Assembly (NCBI GenBank): GCA_963745865.1
Contig: CAVUYZ010000006.1
Coordinates: 1-46,777, forward strand
Reading direction: 5' to 3'
Length of the DNA: 46,777 bases
Origin: JAHEDH01 sp963745865
Lineage (GTDB): Bacteria > Actinomycetota > Acidimicrobiia > Spongiisociales > ZC4RG35
Shown: positions 28,206-36,720 of the stretch, piece after piece
Numbering within the stretch: the stretch's first letter is position 1
Layout of the letters: each line of letters begins with the position of its first letter
The notes under the pieces: generated by a model
The model's input: only the letters and a program-made list of their open reading frames with translations
What the model was told of the DNA's origin: nothing
Databases searched by the model: none
Program-made: the position numbers and the translations under genes

Positions 28206-28231
28206 CGACGCGGCCAACCGCGGTCGACATG

Positions 28232-28720
28232 TCATGATTCGCGTGGCGTCGTCGAGACGACTGTCGAATGGATCTCCGACGTGAGTCGTTGAATCTCCTC
28301 GGTCAGCTTCGTATTGATGTCGAGAAGCTCTCGCAGCTGTGCTGTTGCACGGCCGGCGATCTCCTGGCGGTCGAGCGCTGCCAGTGCCAGCGACTCGCGG
28401 TGCGTCGAATCGGCCTCGGACATCGCCTTGTCCCGGTCGGCCTGTCTCGTCTGTGCGAGGAGGATCAGAGGCGCCGCGTAGGCCGCCTGGAGTGAGAACA
28501 TGAGATTCAGGAGGATGAATGGGTACGGGTCCCATTTGAGGGCGAAGCCGATGGCATTGACCGCGATCCACGCCGCCACCAGGACGGTCTGACCGATCAG
28601 GAACTTCGGTGTGCCGAAGAACCGCGCAAAGGACTCTGCTCTCCGGCCGAAGGAGTCGGATCCGAACGGTGCATGGAGATGCACCGGGGGGCGGTGTGTG
28701 TCCTGGGTGTTGTGCAGCAC
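28232..28720 (-). CDS. DUF1003 membrane protein
   Basis: 162 residues from a GTG at 28720 with GGAG upstream. DUF1003 signature: RRAESFARFFGTPKFLIGQT, two helices (VLVAAWIAVNAIGFAL and PFILLNLMFSLQAAYAAPLI), then LLAQTRQADRDKAMSEADST and a coiled-coil-like tail (ELLDINTKLTEEIQRLTSEI). Role unknown; the family is linked with membrane or stress proteins in many bacteria. Convergent with the oxidoreductase gene. Confidence 0.92.
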   Translation of the reverse strand: MLHNTQDTHRPPVHLHAPFGSDSFGRRAESFARFFGTPKFLIGQTVLVAAWIAVNAIGFALKWDPYPFILLNLMFSLQAAYAAPLILLAQTRQADRDKAMSEADSTHRESLALAALDRQEIAGRATAQLRELLDINTKLTEEIQRLTSEIHSTVVSTTPRES

Positions 28721-28808
28721 GTCAAACTCCGAGGGTCGACACCGCTGACTGTATCGATGTCAGGTCCCAGGTGCTTCACCCGAGCGGGCCTGGGGTATCA
28801 GGTCGATG

Positions 28809-30143
28809 TCATGGAGCGTCGAGGTCGGTGATGGCCGCCGCCGGCGAGGGCTCCACTGTTCCCGGATCGAACACCAGACACACCAGAAGTGTCCATGCTG
28901 CCGCGACAGCTGCCCCGGCGATGACGTCGCTGGGGTACTCGGCCAAGAGCACGACCCGTGCTGTGCCGACCAGGGTCACGGTCATGATCGCAGCGCCGAA
29001 CCTGGTCACGATCGCGCTCCAGCTCGGTCTCGACCACGGCCACGAAGCGAGAACCGCAACCGCGGCGATCAGAGCAACGTGCTCTGACGGGAAGCCGTAG
29101 TCAACGCGTGTCACCAGCGCCTCGACATTGGGTGCAGTGCGATCGACGAGTGAAGCTGTCAGCTCGACGATCACCCACTGGCCGACACAGGCAGTCAATG
29201 CCGCCGCGATGAGACGGTGACGCTTGAACATCAGGCCAGTTACTGAAGCGAGAAGGAGACCGACGACCAGCACGGTGGGCTGAGTCGCGGCGTTCAGGGC
29301 CCGGGCGACGGCGATCAGGACCGGGATCTGGTTGCCCTCGAGGTATCTGATCACCGAGAGATCGAGTATGAAGAACTCCTCGGTTCCGATGACGTCCTGG
29401 GCGAGTCCGCCAAAGACCCACATCCCGGCGATGGCGCTGATGCCGCTCAACGCCAGCGGGAGGGCCGGTAGGCGGGACTGTCGGATGCCAGCGACCAGGA
29501 CTCGCACCGGACCAGCGGAAGCGAAACGGCTCAGTCGCGCAGTCACACGGTCGCGATTTCTCTCGATCCACCGGGTGGCCCACACGATGCCGCCGACCAA
29601 CGCTGCAACAACGACGACGGCGAGACCGCCGGTTCTGATCCATCGCTCGACTCGGGGATAGTTGGCCCCTGCGAGGTAACCCACCATGGTGAAGGTCGTG
29701 CCCCACAGGGCGCCTCCGATGGCGTTGCCGAGCAGAAATCTCCGGTACGGCATCCGCGCCATGCCCGCCGCGAACGGAACGACCGCCCGAAGCACCGCGG
29801 CGAATCTGGCAACGACCAGCGCCCACCAACCTCGCTCGGAGAGCATCTCTGCGGCAGCGTCCATCCGCTTGGAGACTCTTGCCATCTTGGGTCTGTCGAG
29901 CAGCGCGGGACCGACCCTGTGCCCGAGGCTGTACCCGATCGAATCGCCGGCGATCGCACCGGCGACGGCTGCCGGGATCATCAGCCAGAGAGACACGCCA
30001 CCGGTTCCGGCAGCGACGCCTCCCAGAATCACCGCCAACTCGCCCGGCACCACCACGCCGACGAAGGCGGCGCTCTCTGCGGCGGCGAGCACCAACACGA
30101 CGATGGGAGCAAAGGGCCCCACTGCAGCGATGAGCCGCGTCAC
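28809..30143 (-). CDS. DedA (VTT-domain) - PAP2-like fusion membrane protein
   Basis: 444 residues from a GTG at 30143 that overlaps the previous stop (GTGA). Residues 1-200 form a DedA/VTT membrane domain (ESAAFVGVVVPGELAVILGG, DSIGYSLGHRVGP, ARFAAVLRAVVPFAAGMARM, GALWGTTFTMVGYLAGANY). Residues about 225-430 form a PAP2-superfamily domain, but its motifs have drifted: C1 ends VDRTAPN rather than RP, C2 reads PSEHVA instead of PSGH, and C3 is ARVVLLAEYPSD with Glu in place of the nucleophilic His. DedA proteins are implicated in lipid-carrier flipping; fusions with PAP2 suggest recycling of undecaprenyl or phospholipids. Here phosphatase activity is doubtful. Confidence 0.9.
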   Translation of the reverse strand: MTRLIAAVGPFAPIVVLVLAAAESAAFVGVVVPGELAVILGGVAAGTGGVSLWLMIPAAVAGAIAGDSIGYSLGHRVGPALLDRPKMARVSKRMDAAAEMLSERGWWALVVARFAAVLRAVVPFAAGMARMPYRRFLLGNAIGGALWGTTFTMVGYLAGANYPRVERWIRTGGLAVVVVAALVGGIVWATRWIERNRDRVTARLSRFASAGPVRVLVAGIRQSRLPALPLALSGISAIAGMWVFGGLAQDVIGTEEFFILDLSVIRYLEGNQIPVLIAVARALNAATQPTVLVVGLLLASVTGLMFKRHRLIAAALTACVGQWVIVELTASLVDRTAPNVEALVTRVDYGFPSEHVALIAAVAVLASWPWSRPSWSAIVTRFGAAIMTVTLVGTARVVLLAEYPSDVIAGAAVAAAWTLLVCLVFDPGTVEPSPAAAITDLDAP

Positions 30144-31111
30144 ACCCTCTCCTTCCTGCGTAGTCGATGGAGGACGATCCCGCCGATCGCGAGTGGCAAC
30201 CAGAAGGTGGCAATCCGAAACGCCAGGGTCGCAGCGACCGCCTGGCCTCCGGGAACTGCCAGGCGCGTCAGAGCCGAGATCAGCGCGGCCTCCATTGCTC
30301 CGAGGCCTCCGGGTGTCGGGGCAATCGAGGCGACTGTCGCGGCAACGAGGTACACAACGACCACCCCCAACGGAGGCGCCGCCGGACCGAAGGCCGCGAC
30401 CGCGCCGTACAGAGCGAGACCGTACGCCAGGTTTGCGGTCCCAGCGGCAGCGACCATCGACATCGACCGTCGTGGATCCCGAATGACGCCGGGGATGGCA
30501 TCGAGGATCGGTTTGATCACGACGAGTGTTCTCTTGCGGAGTCGTGGGACCCAGAACACGACCCCGACGACCAGGGCGAGCAGGACGGCGATGTCGACGA
30601 ACACTCGCCGCTGCGGTGGGGAGACCGTAGGGAGGCTCAGCGCGGGAAGAAACGGAAGCAGGATCAGCAGCAGGCCAACGTGGGACATCAGCGTCAAGAT
30701 CATGTTGAGTCCTGTTGCGGCGCTGGCCGTTGCCTCTTCAACACCCTCCCTTTGGAGGTAGCCCTGGTTGACGGCGGCCCAACCGAGCCCGACCGGGGTG
30801 ACGATCGCGGCCGAGGATGCAGCGATCTGGACCATGATCGTCCGCGGCCACCGCGGTGGCTCGTCCACTGAGGCTCGCACCATCCAGGCTCCGGCGACGT
30901 ATGTCGCCATCGATCCGAGAACGGCCAACCCGAGGTAGGGCCACCGACCGGTGCGAAGTGCAATGAATCCCTGCTTCAGCTCGGCAACCTGTGGAAGCAG
31001 CACATGAACCGCGAACCCGAGGACGACGACCATCAGGGTGCTGCGGATGAAGCCACGAGAAGCAAACCTGCGAGGTTGGGCTGTCGGCCCCTCTGCCGTC
31101 GTATTGGTCAC
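30140..31111 (-). CDS. lysylphosphatidylglycerol synthase TM-region family (YbhN/UPF0104) protein
   Basis: 323 residues from a GTG at 31111. Eight or so helices; diagnostic segments are GSMATYVAGAWMVRASVD, IMVQIAASSAAIVTPVGLGW, NQGYLQREGVEEATASAATG and SIAPTPGGLGAMEAALISAL. The TPGGLGxxE motif is the family hallmark. It lacks the soluble aminoacyltransferase domain of MprF, so it is probably a lipid-handling membrane protein. Overlap with the DedA-PAP2 gene implies a two-gene membrane-lipid operon. Confidence 0.9.
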   Translation of the reverse strand: MTNTTAEGPTAQPRRFASRGFIRSTLMVVVLGFAVHVLLPQVAELKQGFIALRTGRWPYLGLAVLGSMATYVAGAWMVRASVDEPPRWPRTIMVQIAASSAAIVTPVGLGWAAVNQGYLQREGVEEATASAATGLNMILTLMSHVGLLLILLPFLPALSLPTVSPPQRRVFVDIAVLLALVVGVVFWVPRLRKRTLVVIKPILDAIPGVIRDPRRSMSMVAAAGTANLAYGLALYGAVAAFGPAAPPLGVVVVYLVAATVASIAPTPGGLGAMEAALISALTRLAVPGGQAVAATLAFRIATFWLPLAIGGIVLHRLRRKERV

Positions 31112-31219
31112 GTCAGCCGGTCAAGCTAGTCCTCGTCGCCGTCATGTCTTCGTGGACGCTGACCGGGTGCCCAGGTTCGGGACTGGAGGGACCGGACGAT
31201 CCCAGAGTGTCTGGCTCGC

Positions 31220-31491
31220 TCACGATGAGAGTTCGCGGCTCCGCAGGTAAACGATCACACCGATCGCAGCGAAGCCGGCCTGGAGCGCCCACTGGATCCA
31301 GTCGATCCCGTTCGTGTCTCGAACGTCGAAGATCTCGGCGACGACGCTGCCGGCGAGCGCGCCCCGAACCCGATCACGAACGTCCTCCAGAGCGACAGGT
31401 CCTGCTTGCCCGGCACGAGAAGTCTCCCGAGGGCCCCGACGACGAGGCCGAACACGGCCGATCCGATGATGATCCCGATCAGTGTTCCCAT
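31220..31491 (-). CDS. GlsB/YeaQ/YmgE-family stress membrane protein (frame break)
   Basis: About 90 residues from MGTLIGIIIGSAVFGLVVGA. A shift in the GCCCC stretch near 31358-31364 is needed to read from VIGFGA into LAGSVVAEIFDVRDTNGIDW and QWALQAGFAAIGVIVYLRSR. Three small helices with Gly-rich faces and GRLLVPGKQDLSLWRTF in loop 1 match the transglycosylase-associated-protein family. Function unknown; members are often stress-induced. Confidence 0.82.
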
Positions 31492-31545
31492 GTCGCGCTG
31501 CTCCTGTGGTGCCCGGCCGCGATGCGGGCTGCGCCGCCCACCGCT

Positions 31546-31923
31546 TCAGCCTCCGTACGGTTTGGTGATGATCTCCAGCATATGTCCGTCGGGATCCTCG
31601 AAATAGACACCTCGGCCCCCGTCGTTGGTGTTGATCGCTTCCGGTTTGCGTTTACCCGGATCGGCCCAATACATCAGCCCGCGATCGAGGATCCTGGCGA
31701 AGATCTCGTCGAACTCCGGCTCGGAGGTCAAGAAGGCGTAGTGCTGTGGCGTGATCGCGGCGCTCGACTCGAGGAAGTCGAGTGAAACCCGGTTGGCCGT
31801 CTCGACGACGACGAACGGTCCGAAACGCGCCGGGTCGGGGAGTCCCAGCACCTGACTCATGAAGCGCGCCGACACCTCCGGGTCACGTGCCGAGATGATC
31901 GTGTGGTTCAACTCGACGGCCAT
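31546..31923 (-). CDS. VOC-family (glyoxalase/dioxygenase-like) protein
   Basis: 125 residues, single VOC domain. N-terminal strand VELNHTIISARDPEVSARFM has His7 as a likely metal ligand; the C-terminal strand GRGVYFEDPDGHMLEIITKP supplies Glu as another. GRGVYFEDPDGHMLEI is typical of metal-binding VOC members, while the usual third His/Glu position is less obvious (HYAFLTSEPEFDEIF). Could be a lactoylglutathione lyase-like, fosfomycin-thiol-transferase-like or dioxygenase protein; the sequence does not decide. Confidence 0.88.
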   Translation of the reverse strand: MAVELNHTIISARDPEVSARFMSQVLGLPDPARFGPFVVVETANRVSLDFLESSAAITPQHYAFLTSEPEFDEIFARILDRGLMYWADPGKRKPEAINTNDGGRGVYFEDPDGHMLEIITKPYGG

Positions 31924-32001
31924 GTCGGTGGACAGTACGCCACTGGCGATCGTCAGGAGGCGGCGAGCGTATCCGATGATCGACCGGATCGTCTCATGAG
32001 G

Positions 32002-33144
32002 TCATCGCTTCGCGACGACGCTGCTCACCTGATGGGCGATCTCCAACTCCTCGTTGGTCGCGATCACCAGGACCGCGGTTGCGCTCTTCGGGGAGTTGAT
32101 CGCCACGGGGCCATCACGCGGCTCGGCAGCCTCGTTCGTGGCCGGGTCCAGGTCGACGCCGAGTCTTTCGAGGCCGGCCAGCGACCGCCGTCTGATCCCG
32201 GACTGATGTTCTCCAACCCCGCCGGTGAACACGATTGCGTCCGCGCCTCCGAGCACGGCGAGATAGGCACCGACATACTTCTTGATGCGATGGCAGTAGA
32301 CGTCGATGGCGAGTTGGGCGTCCGCCTCGCCCGCGCCCGCCCGGCGCTCGATCTCTCGCATGTCGCCATCGCCGCACAGCCCCATGAGTCCGCTGTCCCG
32401 ATTGAGCATTCGCTCGACGTCGGAGCTCTCGAGGCCGGCGGAGCGTTCGAGGTGGAACACGATCGCGGGATCGAGATCACCCGACCGACTCCCCATCACC
32501 AGACCTTCGAGCGGCGACAGGCCCATCGATGTGTCCACGCTCTCACCCCCACGGATGGCCGCCGCGCTTGCGCCGTTCCCGAGGTGGAGAGTGATCACAT
32601 CGATCTCGGAGAGCTCGCGACCGAGATGGATGGCAGCCATGCGGGCGACATAGGCATGCGACGTCCCGTGAAAGCCGTACCGGCGCACACCGTGGTCACG
32701 GTACGCCCACTCGGGGATGGCATAGCGGTAGGCGTGCGGCGGAATCGTGCGATGAAAGGCCGTGTCGAACACCGCCACCTGCGGGACCTCGGGCTCGAGC
32801 TCGACCGCGACCTCGATTCCCATCAGGTTGGCCGGATTGTGAAGTGGTGCCAGTGGGATCTGCGATCGGATCCGCTCGATGACCGCGCCATCGATGAGCG
32901 TCGGCTCGAGGAACTGCTCGCCACCGTGGACGACCCGGTGTCCGATCGCCTCGAGCCTCCGGTCACCGGTGAACGGAGCGAGTGCGACCATCACGCGGCG
33001 CAAGCCATCGCGATGATCGGAGACGTCGCTGCCAGCTTCCCCGATCCGCTCCACGATGCCCTTGGTGGCGACCACGTCGCCGTCGAGTAGCTGGTACTTG
33101 ATCGACGAGCTCCCGCAGTTCAGAACCAGGACGCGCGATCTCAC
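32002..33144 (-). CDS. ackA: acetate kinase
   Basis: 380 residues from a GTG at 33144 that overlaps the pta stop by four bases (GTGA). Motifs: VLVLNCGSSSIKYQLLDG, IGHRVVHGGEQF, LAPLHNPANL, VAVFDTAFHRTIPPHAYRYA, RRYGFHGTSHAYV, DVITLHLGNGASAAAIRGG, DTSMGLSPLEGLVMGSRSGD and ADAIVFTGGVGEH. These contain the ATP- and acetate-site residues of AckA. It interconverts acetate plus ATP with acetyl phosphate plus ADP. With Pta it completes the acetyl-CoA/acetate pathway and can supply acetyl phosphate, a possible phosphodonor to the receiver proteins encoded nearby (inference). Confidence 0.97.
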   Translation of the reverse strand: MRSRVLVLNCGSSSIKYQLLDGDVVATKGIVERIGEAGSDVSDHRDGLRRVMVALAPFTGDRRLEAIGHRVVHGGEQFLEPTLIDGAVIERIRSQIPLAPLHNPANLMGIEVAVELEPEVPQVAVFDTAFHRTIPPHAYRYAIPEWAYRDHGVRRYGFHGTSHAYVARMAAIHLGRELSEIDVITLHLGNGASAAAIRGGESVDTSMGLSPLEGLVMGSRSGDLDPAIVFHLERSAGLESSDVERMLNRDSGLMGLCGDGDMREIERRAGAGEADAQLAIDVYCHRIKKYVGAYLAVLGGADAIVFTGGVGEHQSGIRRRSLAGLERLGVDLDPATNEAAEPRDGPVAINSPKSATAVLVIATNEELEIAHQVSSVVAKR

Positions 33145-35213
33145 GAATCCTCGGCCTGAATAGCTGTGATCGCGACCGTGTTGACGATGTCGTCGACCAG
33201 GCATCCCCTCGACAGGTCGTTCACGGGATTGTTGAGCCCCTGGAGTACCGGGCCGACCGCGATGGCTCCCGCCGATCGCTGGACCGCCTTGTAGGTGTTG
33301 TTCCCGGTATTCAGATCGGGGAAGATGAACACGGTTGCCTGACCGGCAACGCTGGATTCGGGCAGCTTCTTGCTGCCGACGGAGGCGTCGACCGCAGCGT
33401 CGTACTGGATCGGCCCGTCGACCCGAAGGTCTGGGCGCCGTGACCTGACGAGTTCGGTCGCCGCTCGTACCCGGTCGACGTCCTCGCCGGTGCCCGAGGC
33501 CCCCGTCGAATACGACAGCATCGCCACCAGCGGCTCGATCCCGAACGCAGCTGCCGTGTTCGCAGAGCTGATGGCGATGTCCGCCAACTCCTCGGCGCTG
33601 GGGTTGGGGTTCACCGCGCAGTCCCCGTACACGAGGACCCGGTCGGCGAGCAGCATGAAGAACACCGACGAGACGATGCTCACGCCTGGGCGGGTCTTGA
33701 TCACCTGGAGCGCCGGCCGGATGGTCGCTTGGGTGGTGTGTGCGGCGCCGGAAACCATGCCGTCCGCCAGACCTCCCTCGACCATCATCGTGCCGAAGTA
33801 GTTGACATCCAGTACCAGGTCGTTGGCGAACTCGAGTGTCACGTTGCGGTGGGCGCGGAGCTCCTGGTACCTGGCTGCGAACCGTTCGCGGAGCGGCGAC
33901 GTCGACGGATCGATGATGTCCACCTCGTCGACGCCGAGTCCGTGCGCCATCAACCGCTTCCGAATCTGGTCAGGGTTGCCGAGAAGCGTGATGCGCGCGA
34001 CGTTGCGGCGTCGCAGCAACTCGGTTGCGTCGAGGATCCGCTCCTCCTCACCTTCCGGGAGGACGATGTGCTTGTCCGCCGCTCTGGCGCGCTCGATGAG
34101 GTCGTACTCGAACATCAACGGAGTGACGCGGCTCGAGCGCGTGATGTCGATCTGCCTGGCGAGCGCCTCGCGGTCGACATGCTTCTCGAACAGACCGAGC
34201 GCTGTCGCGATCTTGTGGTCGCTCGACGGTCGGATGACGGCCGCCACGTCAGCGACGTCCCGCGCAGTCCGGAACGTGTCGGTCTCGACTGCGTAGATGG
34301 GCACTCGTGCTTCGTCGAGACCTTCGATGAGGGCGAGGATCTGTGGCTCTGGCTGCAGGCCACCGGTGAGAATCAATCCCGCGATGTTCGGATAGGCGCT
34401 GGAGATCCGGCTGGCGATCGACCCGACGATCAGATCGGATCGGTCGCCCGGGACCATCACGAGGACGCCTTGGCCGACATGATCGAGGAAGTGGGGGAGT
34501 GCCATCGCTGCGATCTTGTAATCGGTCACCTCCCGGTCTTCTGGGCGCCCCTCGAACGTGCGGACCGGTGTCGCTCCGATCGCATCGACGATCTCGGCGA
34601 AGGTCGGCATCCCGAGGAGAGGGTGCTCGGGGATGGCGAAGGTCGGCTCCCGTCCAGGGACGGCATCGAGCGCTGCTTCGATCGACTCGAGCTCGGAAGG
34701 ATCGATCCGGTTCACGATGGTGGCGGCGAGCGTGCACCCCTCACGGAGCAGGGATTCGCGAGCGACAGCCACGCTCTCGACCAACTCGTCGGGGTGTCGT
34801 GCTCGCCCGTTGACCAGAATCAGAACGGGCGAACCGAGATGGTTTGCCACCTCGGCGTTGAACGGGAACTCATACGTCGACGACATGCCGGTGTAATCGG
34901 TGCCGTCGCACAGGACGAAGTCGCTCTCACGCGCCAGCGGTCGGAAATGCTCGAGGATCCCGCGATACAGATCCTCGCTGTGTCCCTCGGCCATCAGATC
35001 GTCGACGTCGTCCGACGAGAACGCGTGCCCGATCCTCGCCGATGGATAGCGGGCATGGATCAGATCAGACCGCGGGTCGTCCTCGCCGGACACGACCGGC
35101 CGGAAGTACCCGATTCGCTCGATGCGGGCGCTCAGGAGCTCCATGAGACCGAGAGCCACGACCGACTTGCCGCTCCGCGGCTCCAGTGATGCGACGTACA
35201 GACTGCTCGCCAC
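33141..35213 (-). CDS. pta: phosphate acetyltransferase (long form with DRTGG domain)
   Basis: 690 residues from a GTG at 35213. Three regions: an N-terminal P-loop BioD/CobB-like domain (SLYVASLEPRSGKSVVALGL), a DRTGG domain (about 215-330: LPHFLDHVGQGVLVMVPGDR, IAGLILTGGLQPEP) and the C-terminal phosphotransacetylase (about 370-690: RARAADKHIVLPEGEEERIL, GTMMVEGGLADGMVSGAAHT, LVYGDCAVNPNPSAEELADI, MLSYSTGASGTGEDVDRVR, VFIFPDLNTGNNTYKAVQRS). It converts acetyl-CoA and phosphate to acetyl phosphate. The long form is common in actinobacteria and often regulated by nucleotides or pyruvate. First gene of the pta-ackA operon. Confidence 0.97.
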   Translation of the reverse strand: MASSLYVASLEPRSGKSVVALGLMELLSARIERIGYFRPVVSGEDDPRSDLIHARYPSARIGHAFSSDDVDDLMAEGHSEDLYRGILEHFRPLARESDFVLCDGTDYTGMSSTYEFPFNAEVANHLGSPVLILVNGRARHPDELVESVAVARESLLREGCTLAATIVNRIDPSELESIEAALDAVPGREPTFAIPEHPLLGMPTFAEIVDAIGATPVRTFEGRPEDREVTDYKIAAMALPHFLDHVGQGVLVMVPGDRSDLIVGSIASRISSAYPNIAGLILTGGLQPEPQILALIEGLDEARVPIYAVETDTFRTARDVADVAAVIRPSSDHKIATALGLFEKHVDREALARQIDITRSSRVTPLMFEYDLIERARAADKHIVLPEGEEERILDATELLRRRNVARITLLGNPDQIRKRLMAHGLGVDEVDIIDPSTSPLRERFAARYQELRAHRNVTLEFANDLVLDVNYFGTMMVEGGLADGMVSGAAHTTQATIRPALQVIKTRPGVSIVSSVFFMLLADRVLVYGDCAVNPNPSAEELADIAISSANTAAAFGIEPLVAMLSYSTGASGTGEDVDRVRAATELVRSRRPDLRVDGPIQYDAAVDASVGSKKLPESSVAGQATVFIFPDLNTGNNTYKAVQRSAGAIAVGPVLQGLNNPVNDLSRGCLVDDIVNTVAITAIQAEDS

Positions 35214-35291
35214 GTCGATCAGTGCTGTCCGGTCGCGCGTACGAACGCAGCTGGAGTGCGCTCTCGTGCCCGCGTTGTCGGCATCGTGTCC

Positions 35292-35311
35292 CTTCGTATC
35301 CAGTAACGAAG
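35292..35311. promoter_or_regulatory. inverted repeat upstream of pta
   Basis: CTTCGT (35292-35297) and ACGAAG (35306-35311) form 6-bp inverted arms separated by eight bases, in the 112-bp gap before pta. It could be an operator for pta-ackA or a short terminator-like hairpin behind it (no T run follows). Confidence 0.35.
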
Positions 35312-35325
35312 TAAAGCAGCAGCGG

Positions 35326-35751
35326 TCAACCGGCCGACAACGACAACCCCGCGTCCACCCACGTCACAATCCCGCCGCGCAACTCGTAGACCCGTTCGAA
35401 TCCCAGGTCAGCCATCGCAGAGACCGCCTCTGCGCTTCGGTTGCCGCTCCTGCAGTAGACGAGGTAGGGCACCGTTCGGTCGAGTGCGTCGAGTTCGCTC
35501 CGGAAGGAGTCGGAGTAGAAATCCAGCTCGATCGCGTTCGGAAGTGTGCCGACCGCGGTCTCCTCAGGTGTGCGGATGTCGATCACTACGAGGCCCTCCT
35601 CGTTGTGAATGAGGTCGTCGGCCGTTTGAGCATCGACGAGAGTTGTGGTCGCAGTCGACGAACATGCGGCGAGTGCCATCGCCAGGACGAGCATCGATGC
35701 GCGCCGTCGGATCGAGGGCACCTGCGGCCGGGTAAGAGCTTTTTGCGTCAC
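35326..35751 (-). CDS. rhodanese-domain lipoprotein
   Basis: 141 residues from a GTG at 35751 with AGGAG upstream. Lipoprotein signal ASMLVLAMALAACSSTATTT with lipobox LAAC. The rhodanese domain follows: VVIDIRTPEETAVGTLPNAI, then active-site loop VPYLVYCRSGNRSAEAVSAM and the closing ELRGGIVTWVDAG. The catalytic Cys in CRSGNRS is intact. Acts outside the membrane, possibly moving sulfane sulfur to an unknown acceptor. A longer in-frame extension to 35877 is rejected because it would precede the signal peptide with an unlikely basic tail. Confidence 0.9.
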   Translation of the reverse strand: MTQKALTRPQVPSIRRRASMLVLAMALAACSSTATTTLVDAQTADDLIHNEEGLVVIDIRTPEETAVGTLPNAIELDFYSDSFRSELDALDRTVPYLVYCRSGNRSAEAVSAMADLGFERVYELRGGIVTWVDAGLSLSAG

Positions 35752-35908
35752 GGTGGTCTCCTGTCGGTGTTCTGGTGTCTCGAGTGTTGGATGCGCCACG
35801 GACTCCGAAGTCGCGCTCCTTCTGCGGCCATGTTCCCGCTTTTCTCCACCTGGATTCTGACCGACAGCCCGTGCCACCGCCGGTTACGGTTGCCGGCAGG
35901 AGGTGACA

Positions 35909-36094
35909 ATGAGAGGTAGGCCGATCATCGGAATCATTGGTGGGCTGTTGTTTGGAATCGGATTGGCGCTGGTGCTCCAACAGGCAGGGGTCTACCCACT
36001 GAAGCCTGCATCCGTCTACGGCCTCCCGATCGTTGGCGTCGTGTTGGGGCTCGTGATGGCGGGTTGGGCACCTCTCGGGGGAGGCGACGCATGA
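35909..36094 (+). CDS. small two-helix membrane protein
   Basis: 61 residues, MRGRPIIGIIGGLLFGIGLA onwards, with a strong AGGAGG about 5 bases before the ATG. Two hydrophobic helices separated by a short polar loop (GVYPLKPAS) and a Gly/Ala-rich second helix. Its stop overlaps the next start (ATGA), so both are co-translated. No family recognised. Confidence 0.75.
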   Translation: MRGRPIIGIIGGLLFGIGLALVLQQAGVYPLKPASVYGLPIVGVVLGLVMAGWAPLGGGDA

Positions 36095-36675
36095 AGAGAA
36101 TCATGTCTGTCGTCGTCTTTGCGGCATTGCCGGTGATGATGCTGGCCCTGCCGTCACTCGCCGGCACCATGGATGGAAGCTGTTCCGCTGCCAGCATCTC
36201 AGGGGAGTCGTTTCGAGCAGACGGCTCCGCGCTGGACAGCAAGACCGTGGCGACCGCTACCGAGGCAAACCCGTTCAAGGTCGATCTCGAGGGATCGGTC
36301 GCGTGGAACGCCAGGTCCGACGTACCGATCGAACAACACACGTGGGCCATCGGGCTGATCATCGGTGGCAACAAGGCGCAATTCTTCGATGGTGGAGACG
36401 ACAATTCCGCCAGGACCCAGGACAGCACCGGTCAGGTCTCTATCAAAGATCGGCTCGATCAGATTCAGAACACGTTGATGCAGTGGGTGATCGGCGAATT
36501 GAACGGGAAGCTAGAGGCATGGGGACGCATCGAGGGTGCCGATGGAACCTTCTGTGACGGCACCGCCTGGGTCGAGATCGACGGAGCTTTCGGATTGATC
36601 GGCCTCGTCTCGGCCGGTGTCGCGGCAGGCGGTGGGGCCATGATGGTCCGGTCAGGCGTCAAGAAGCGCACCTGA
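36091..36675 (+). CDS. secreted, C-terminally membrane-anchored protein of unknown function
   Basis: 194 residues beginning MKRIMSVVVFAALPVMMLAL with a signal peptide cleaved near SLAG. The exported part has four Cys in spaced pairs (DGSCSAAS and GTFCDGTA visible), a central polar region (RTQDSTGQVSIKDRLDQI) and a C-terminal helix GLIGLVSAGVAAGGGAMMVR followed by SGVKKRT, so the chain is probably anchored with the bulk outside. No known domain. Coupled to the two-helix protein just upstream; together they look like a small envelope module. Confidence 0.75.
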   Translation: MKRIMSVVVFAALPVMMLALPSLAGTMDGSCSAASISGESFRADGSALDSKTVATATEANPFKVDLEGSVAWNARSDVPIEQHTWAIGLIIGGNKAQFFDGGDDNSARTQDSTGQVSIKDRLDQIQNTLMQWVIGELNGKLEAWGRIEGADGTFCDGTAWVEIDGAFGLIGLVSAGVAAGGGAMMVRSGVKKRT

Positions 36676-36720
36676 CCTCCGGTTCGAGCGACGTCGGACG
36701 GTGGCGTACCTGTTGGCTGA

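Noticed and set aside
35752..35877. N-terminal extension of the rhodanese protein to 35877
   Set aside because: It would put a polar basic stretch before the lipoprotein signal. The GTG at 35751 has AGGAG and leads directly into the signal peptide.
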